36,810 nucleotides of DNA, from assembly GCA_002454505.1 (NCBI GenBank), contig DKJA01000192.1:1-36810 (forward strand). Reading direction: 5' to 3'. Of this stretch, positions 33,201 to 36,810 are shown in pieces. The notes beneath the pieces are model-generated. The model searched no databases. It was not told the origin of the DNA and saw only the letters and a list, made by a program, of their open reading frames with translations. Made by a program: the position numbers and the translations under genes. The stretch's first letter is position 1; each line of letters begins with the position of its first letter. The DNA is from Oxalobacteraceae bacterium UBA6704. GTDB taxonomy: Bacteria; Pseudomonadota; Gammaproteobacteria; Burkholderiales; Burkholderiaceae_D.

Positions 33201-35960
33201 CGTGCGCACGATCGCATCGAGGCTGAACCACGCTTCGTAAGGCAGGAACACCAGTGTCAGCAGGCCGTGCGCGAAATGCAGGCCGCTGCGGCGGAAGGCG
33301 TTCGGCAGGTGCTGGCGCCACAGGGTGTCCGGCGATTTGTGCGACAGGTCCCACAATGCCGCGACCAGCGACGGCACGAAGATGATGGCCAGCACGGCGG
33401 CCGTCCAGAACCACGGGTGCGGCAGCGCGGCAAACGCCAGCAGCAGCGACAGCGTCAGCGCCGGCGCGACGAGGCTGCGGCGCAAGTTGTCGAACAGCTT
33501 CCAGCGCGACAGCGCCGACAGCGGATTCTTCTCGCGCGCGCCGGTGGCCGTCTTGACCTTGCCGACCAGCCAGCCGGCCAGTTGCCAGTCGCCGCGGATC
33601 CACCGCTGGCGGCGGCTCACGTCGTCGCGGTAGCGCTGCGGATACTGCTCGAACAGCTGCGCGTCCGACAGCAGGCCGGCGCGCAGGTAGCAGCCTTCCA
33701 GCAGGTCGTGCGACAGCACGCGGTTTTCCGGGAAGCGTTCGCCCAGCACCTGCTCGAACACGTCCACATCGTAGATGCCCTTGCCGATGAACGAGCCTTC
33801 GGCAAACACGTCCTGGTAGACGTCGGACACGGTGCGCGTGTACGGGTCGATGCCCGGTTCGCCGCCGCACAGCCGCTCGTACAGCGACGCGTCCGGGCTG
33901 GGCAGGCTGACCGCGACGCGCGGCTGCAGGATGCCGTAGCCGTCCACCACGCAGTTGCGGCGGTGGTCGACGTGCGGCTGGTTCAGCGGATGGCGCATCG
34001 TGGCGATGAACTGGCGCGCCGAGTCGCGCGCCAGCTGCGTGTCCGCATCCAGCGTGATCACGTATTTGACGGTGTGCAGCGCGCCCGTTTCCCCGACGAC
34101 CAGCGAGAACTTGTCGCGCGCGCCGCCGCGCAGGAAGCGGTTCAGGTCGGCCAGCTTGCCCCGCTTGCGCTCGTGGCCCATCCACGTGCGCTCGGCCGGG
34201 TTCCACAGCCGCGGGCGGTGCAGCAGCACGAACGGCGCGGCGTTTTCGTCGCTGCCGTACTTGACGTTCAGCTGTTCGATATAGGCACGCGCCCGCTCCA
34301 GCAAGGCCGCATCGGTGGGCAGCGTTTCGGCTGTCGCATCGGCGAAATCGGACAGCAGGCAGAAATGCAGGTTCGGATCGCGGTTGGCGAGGAAGCGCAC
34401 TTCCAGCTGCTCGCACAGTTCGTCGACGTTCTCGAGGCTGTAGATCAGCGACGGCACGACGACGACGGCGCGCGCATCGGAGGGAATGCCTTCCTTGTAG
34501 TCCATGCGGGGCAACGGGTGCGGCCGCGTGACCAGCGTGGCGACCCAGTTCACCAGCGCCAGCGCCAGCTGGCTGCTGCCCATCAGGCCGAGAATCCCCA
34601 GCAGCACCAGGGCCCAGCCGGCGACACCGTCGCGCATCGCCCGTTCGACCATCAGGCCGGTGGCCACGAGGGACAACGCGGCGATCGAGCCCAGGTAGGA
34701 GGCCAGCGGCGCGGCACGCATGGTGGCGCGCAAGGCTTCGCCCGGCTTGCGGCGCTGCCCGGCCTTCTTCTCCAGCAGCAGCACGCCCTTGCCGATCAGG
34801 TAGAAGCCCACGTGGCCATGGCGCGGATCGTCGCCGCCCTGGTGCGTGCGGGCCAGTTCCAGCGCCTGCTGGGCCACTTCCGCCTCGGTCAGCGCGGAGC
34901 AGCGGGCGATGCGCTCGATCACGTGGCGGTACTGGTCGCGCGTGGAGAATTCCATCGCGCCGTACACGCCGGCCGGATCTTCGCGCAGCGTGCGCTCGAC
35001 GGTGCTCATCGTCTCGACGAATTCCTGCCAGTCCATCGTGCCGAGGAAGCGCAGGCTGCCGATGCTGTTGGCGATCGACACCTGCTCGGCCGCCTGCTGG
35101 CCGATCTCGGCCTGGATCTGCTGTTCGATCGTCTGGCCCGATTCGGCCAGCCGGTAGGTGACCCACGTCAGCGCCAGCGTCAGCGCGGGACTCTGGCCCT
35201 GCAGCCGGCGCGCCAGCTCGGCCACGAAGCCGCTGGTGATGGGCGGGTTCGAGCGGGCCATGTCGGCCACCATCAGGATCAGGCCGGACGGGTTCTTGTC
35301 GGCGATCTCCACCATCTGGTCGGCCCAGCTGTTGGCCAGGTCGCGCTGGAAGCGGTTCTCCGCCACGCGGGCCGCCACGCGGCGCAGGTTTTCCAGCAGC
35401 GCCAGCCGCAGCATGATGGGGATCGCCCACAGCTCGCCCAGGCGCAGCGGGGCGATTTCCTGGTAAGCCTCGACGAAGCGGCACAGGCTTTCCGGATCGA
35501 CGCGGCCATCGCCATGGGCAATGACTTCCAGCGCCAGCTTGTAGACGCGCGGCGTGCCCGGCGCGGCGCCCTTCTCGAGGCGCGGCAGCTCCTTGCTGTA
35601 ATCCTTCGGCAGGTGCCGCCGGGCGATGCGGATCTGTTCTTCGATCAGGTAATAGTTATCCAGCAGCCATTCGGAGGCGGGCGTGATCTGCCGGCCTTCC
35701 TTGACGGCCGCCGTCAGCTCGTCGGCGGTCGAGCGCAGCAGGGCGGCATTGGCGGTCAGGCGGGACAGCAGACGGTCGGCGCCGCCGCGCTTGCTCAGCA
35801 CATGCGCCTGGGCCAGCGTGCGGCCATGGTTGGCCATCTGCTGTGCACTGTAGAGCTCGGCACGCAGTGGCAGGTCGTCTTCGAAGGGAGGGGCGGAGCC
35901 GGAAGCGGCTTCCTGGAAGCCGGCGCTGACGCCGGCCCACGGTTTCAGGTGTTCGTTCAA
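27273..35960 (-). CDS. ndvB: Cyclic beta-glucan synthase, NdvB type (GT84 plus GH94 modules)
   Basis: 2895 residues, the usual size of NdvB/Cgs. The start is TTG (MNEHLKPW) with GAGG five bases upstream; no ATG occurs before residue 42. An N-terminal helical region comes first, then two spans (about 420-437 and 447-475). A cytoplasmic glycosyltransferase core (about 495-800) has TLDADTQL (DAD at 638-640), HDLLEG (751-756) and RRQRW (783-787). More spans follow at about 835-875 and 960-1010. A very long C-terminal part holds glucoamylase-like and GH94 phosphorylase-like modules, including SCDWNDGMDKVG with the catalytic Asp. NdvB makes cyclic beta-1,2-glucans, protein-primed and exported to the periplasm for osmoadaptation and host contact. 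It is monocistronic. The linkage made here cannot be proved from sequence. Confidence 0.95.
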   Translation of the reverse strand: MNEHLKPWAGVSAGFQEAASGSAPPFEDDLPLRAELYSAQQMANHGRTLAQAHVLSKRGGADRLLSRLTANAALLRSTADELTAAVKEGRQITPASEWLLDNYYLIEEQIRIARRHLPKDYSKELPRLEKGAAPGTPRVYKLALEVIAHGDGRVDPESLCRFVEAYQEIAPLRLGELWAIPIMLRLALLENLRRVAARVAENRFQRDLANSWADQMVEIADKNPSGLILMVADMARSNPPITSGFVAELARRLQGQSPALTLALTWVTYRLAESGQTIEQQIQAEIGQQAAEQVSIANSIGSLRFLGTMDWQEFVETMSTVERTLREDPAGVYGAMEFSTRDQYRHVIERIARCSALTEAEVAQQALELARTHQGGDDPRHGHVGFYLIGKGVLLLEKKAGQRRKPGEALRATMRAAPLASYLGSIAALSLVATGLMVERAMRDGVAGWALVLLGILGLMGSSQLALALVNWVATLVTRPHPLPRMDYKEGIPSDARAVVVVPSLIYSLENVDELCEQLEVRFLANRDPNLHFCLLSDFADATAETLPTDAALLERARAYIEQLNVKYGSDENAAPFVLLHRPRLWNPAERTWMGHERKRGKLADLNRFLRGGARDKFSLVVGETGALHTVKYVITLDADTQLARDSARQFIATMRHPLNQPHVDHRRNCVVDGYGILQPRVAVSLPSPDASLYERLCGGEPGIDPYTRTVSDVYQDVFAEGSFIGKGIYDVDVFEQVLGERFPENRVLSHDLLEGCYLRAGLLSDAQLFEQYPQRYRDDVSRRQRWIRGDWQLAGWLVGKVKTATGAREKNPLSALSRWKLFDNLRRSLVAPALTLSLLLAFAALPHPWFWTAAVLAIIFVPSLVAALWDLSHKSPDTLWRQHLPNAFRRSGLHFAHGLLTLVFLPYEAWFSLDAIVRTAWRMLVSKKHLLQWRASALSRSNGSMTGSWRTMWISPLLALVAGAALAKWRIAAFEAATIFLVAWFAAPVVAWWISRPIARLQTQLSGNQRQFLHAVARKTWAWFDSYVGPDDHWLPPDNVQEHPSTVIAHRTSPTNIGMALLANVTAYDFGYITLAQMMQRSQNTLDTMAELERYQGHFYNWYDTLTKKPLHPVYVSTVDSGNLAGHLLTLQAGLLNVADDAIVGTQVMDGIATTYAVLLEAVQAAGGAQPEGMQALQERVAPLQPLYPSNLAELHAYLGNATAAAESFLSAPALAADATVHMWAAALAAQCRAAFDDLNLLAPWVAAGAGTVFDAGLLRIPTLRELAAYPQAGAQLSDLAPDERVRREHLGALVEQGAAVARERIEALQRMATQARDFAQVDYGFLFNRTTKLLAIGYNVSDRRLDASYYDLLASEVRLASYVAVAQGQLPQEHWFALGRQLCIVAGQPVLLSWSGSMFEYLMPLLVMPTYPDTLLDQTYHSVVAAQIEYGRQRNVPWGVSESGYTTVDAAMNYQYRAFGVPGTGMKRGLADDLVIAPYASMMALMVEPDAACQNLEKMAALGFMGRYGFYEAVDYTPARLPRGQAFSIVKSFMVHHQGMGFLSLSYLLHDRPMQRRFESDPMLQSALLMLQERSPRIGAFYSTSSEQAAAVRTSGVDQAQPMRVLTQPNSPVPETQLLSNGRYHVMVTAAGGSYSRWRDLQVTRWREDATRDNWGQFCYVRDVEDGHFWSNTYQPTLAEPEKYEVIFSEGRAEFRRRDREIDIYTEIVVSPEDDIEMRRLRVTNNSSRARTIELTSFAEVVMAPAAADAAHPAFSKLFVQTEIIPDESAIVCTRRPRGKGEHTPVMLHLMTVHDAEVLEVSYETDRAHFIGRGNTARAPQALVEPGPLAGGHGSVLDPAVAIRYRITLAPDQVATIDIATGMTDTRDAAQYLIDKYQDRHMADRVFELAWTHSQVVLRQLNASEADGQLYSRLANHVIYPNAALRADASVLIKNHRGQSGLWPYAISGDLPIVLLQIKDSANMELAKQVVQAHSYWRLKGLVVDLVIWFEDTSGYRQALYDQIMGLIASGIDAQAIDRPGGVFVRPLDQISAEDRILLQTVARVIVSDGRGTLADQIKRSGPPALRMPPLLADARGEYDDAGPVTHVPHNLILTNGIGGFTPDGREYVIVTGPGRRTPAPWSNVLANAQFGTVISESGQAYTWHENAHEFRLTPWHNDPVSDASGEAFYLRDESSGHFWSPTPLPARGAGDYVTRHGFGYSVFEHTEAGITSALTTYVAGDAPVKYTVLKVRNDSPVVRKLSATGYVEWVLGEMRSKSGMHVVTEVDPVTGAILARNPYNTEFSGRVAFFNADAPTRTVTADRTEFLGRNGTLATPSALRRQRLSGKVGTGLDTCGAIQVPFELQPGEEREIVFVLGLGGRRNADASTMVQKHGGAGAASEALAAVHAHWDATLGAVQIATPEPALDVIANGWLMYQTIACRLWARSGYYQSGGAFGFRDQLQDAMAMVHTEPHLLREHLILCAAHQFVEGDVQHWWHPPSDRGVRTHCSDDYLWLPLAAARYVQVTGDASVLDEQAHYLEGRPVKHDEDSYYDMPARSPQSGDLYEHCVRAIRNGLRFGVHGLPLIGSCDWNDGMDKVGEEGKGESVWLAWFLFDVLQQFAVVAEARGDASFAIECRDEAKKLAANVEQNAWDGQWYRRAYFDDGTPLGSHDSDECQIDSISQSWGILSGAADAERVKGAMAQVDERLVRRDTGLIQLLDPPFDKADPNPGYIQGYVPGVRENGGQYTHAAIWTVMAFAKLGETDKAWELMRMINPVQHGSSAEATAIYKVEPYVVTADVYAVEPHVGRGGWSWYTGSSGWMYRLVLESLLGLTRNGDRLSLVPRMPDEWDGFTLSYRYGGARYVVRVSRGDASLTVDGIARPGTDIVLVDDGEEHEVLLRVPRAVTNPVA

Positions 35961-36164
35961 GAGAGCCTCGCGATGGCGGGCTATGGGTCCGCCGCTACTG
36001 ACATTATGTTCCTGGCAATGTTATGCAGGCGCACGGCTTCTCACTGTTCGCTACCGTACATAGGAATGATGCGATGCAAAAGAATTTGTATCGCGGCCTT
36101 GGCGCGCTCCGGAACTTTTGGCTACTGCCGGTGTCATACCGTCAGGACCTCACCGGAGCCGACC

Positions 36165-36575
36165 ATGGAAACCCTGGATTTCGAGCGCCTTCTCGCGGAA
36201 CTGGCCGACCTGTGCCACCGCCAACCCGGCTCTGCCACGGCAGAGCACGACCCGGCCGCACAGGCGCAGGTAACGGCGGCCATCCGTGCCGCCATCGTGC
36301 GCCCCGTGTGCCCGCACTGCGGCACCACCAAATGCCACCGCCACGGCCAGGCCCACGGCCTGCCCCGCTACCGCTGCACCGGCTGCCGCCGCACGTTCAA
36401 TCCGCTGACGGCCACGCCGCTGGCGCGGCTGCGCCACAAGGACAAATGGCCGCCCTACCTGGAGTGCCTGCTCGATGCGATGTCGGTGCGCACGGCCGCC
36501 GCGTCGGTGGGCGTGCACCGGAATACCAGTTTGCGGTGGCGGCACCGGTTTCGTGCCGGGGCGGTGACGAGGTAG
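36165..36575 (+). pseudogene. Truncated IS1595-type transposase
   Basis: 136 residues from an ATG with GGAG eight bases upstream. It has a zinc ribbon CPHCGTTKCHRHG followed by YRCTGCRRTF (about 45-85), then LARLRHKDKWPPYLECLLDAMSVRTAAASVGVHRNTSLRWRHRF (core SVGVHRNTSLRWRHRF), the N-terminal zinc-binding and helix-turn-helix part of ISXO2/IS1595-type transposases. Full proteins are about 300 residues with a DDE domain; here the frame stops right after RWRHRF and the DDE part is absent. A tandem repeat and a family A palindrome begin 12 bases after the stop, so the element was probably broken by insertion or deletion at that point. No terminal inverted repeats or target duplication could be identified. 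The 204 bases between it and the glucan synthase start (35961-36164) hold no other gene. Confidence 0.8.
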
Positions 36576-36586
36576 GAAAGGCACGG

Positions 36587-36673
36587 CGCGGCTGGGACTG
36601 GTCCGCGGCTGGGAATGGTCCGCGGCTGGGGACTGTCCCGCGGCTGGGAATGGTCCGCGGCTGGGGACTGTCC
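36587..36673 (+). repeat. Tandem 17/18-base minisatellite
   Basis: Five units in a row, each beginning CGCGGCTGGG, have lengths 17, 17, 18, 17 and 18. Two forms are mixed: CGCGGCTGGGAATGGTC (the first unit has ACTGGTC at its end) and CGCGGCTGGGGACTGTCC. The last unit runs into the left arm of the family A palindrome, and the 18-base form contains part of its GGGGACTGTCC core, so the array probably grew from the palindrome edge. Confidence 0.85.
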
Positions 36674-36772
36674 CCGGGTTCATGGGGCCTGTCCCCGGGG
36701 TTGCTTTTCTGTTGATCGGTGGCAGAGTGCAAAGCAACCCCGCGGACAGCCCCCGTGCGGGGACAGTGCCCC
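36663..36772. repeat. Palindromic repeat, family A, copy 2
   Basis: The left arm begins GGGGACTGTCCCC (36663-36675) and runs to CCCCGGGGTTGCTTT (about 36705). The right arm, AAAGCAACCCCG to GACAGTGCCCC, covers 36731-36772 and is its imperfect inverted copy. It has the same design and core words as 22600-22697 (inner ends CCCCGGGGTTG and CAACCCCG) but a different loop. The last 38 bases of the window show nothing recognisable. Confidence 0.8.
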
Positions 36773-36810
36773 ATGCCCCGGCAGCTTATGCAGCCAGCAG
36801 CAACGGCGCG

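Noticed and set aside
27591..36575. Open frame of 2994 codons on the plus strand opposite the glucan synthase, running into the transposase fragment
   Set aside because: It is the antisense of the ndvB coding frame in GC-rich DNA. Its translation is low-complexity His/Arg/Gln-rich with no domains, and only its last 136 codons (36165-36575) have real protein character.
36587..36772. Possible CRISPR array
   Set aside because: The units are contiguous 17/18-mers without spacers and merge into a palindrome; no cas gene is near.

Overview
The window is GC-rich chromosomal DNA from what looks like a betaproteobacterium of the Oxalobacteraceae (Massilia/Duganella/Pseudoduganella type). This is inferred from the base composition, a short PEP-CTERM protein of the FxDxF kind, a NdvB-type giant glucan synthase, and palindromic dispersed repeats built on GGGGACAGTCCCC and GGTGACAGGCTCC cores. 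No rRNA, tRNA, CRISPR array or prophage was seen.

Layout. 1-1768: end of an NtrC-type sigma-54 response regulator, overlapping by one base with its membrane histidine kinase. 1878-3203: a PEP-CTERM surface protein, a strong terminator and a spermidine-synthase-fold protein with an apparently leaderless start. 3444-5891: a TonB-dependent receptor whose 3' end overlaps a convergent MocR-type regulator (5879-7363). That regulator is divergent from a flavin-binding (PPOX-fold) protein at 7451-8083.

8094-21220 is the most striking part: ten tightly packed minus-strand genes that read as one operon. In transcription order they are a Tat-signal TldD-like metalloprotease and a TldE/PmbA-like partner, then a second copy of the same pair, then DUF4159, a MoxR AAA+ ATPase, a DUF58 vWA-like protein, a BatA-like membrane protein, a DUF4175-like membrane protein with a His-rich segment, and a membrane protein with a large extracytoplasmic domain. 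My inference is an envelope-associated peptide-processing or quality-control machine. The TldD subunits appear exported, while the TldE partners have no signal of their own.

21502-27049: a secreted methyltransferase-fold protein, a 32-residue membrane peptide, a two-gene operon of secreted hydrolases (M1 aminopeptidase and beta-lactamase-fold serine hydrolase), and a GDT1/UPF0016 transporter under a yybP-ykoY manganese riboswitch. 27273-35960: a 2895-residue cyclic beta-glucan synthase (NdvB type). 36165-36575: a truncated IS1595-type transposase, followed directly by a small tandem repeat and a palindromic element.

Two families of long palindromes sit at gene ends. Family A is at 22600-22697 and 36663-36772. 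Family B is at 27052-27118 and 27180-27245, and the second B copy lies in a 127-base repeat that also carries the end of the preceding gene. All functions were assigned by reading motifs; no database search was run.
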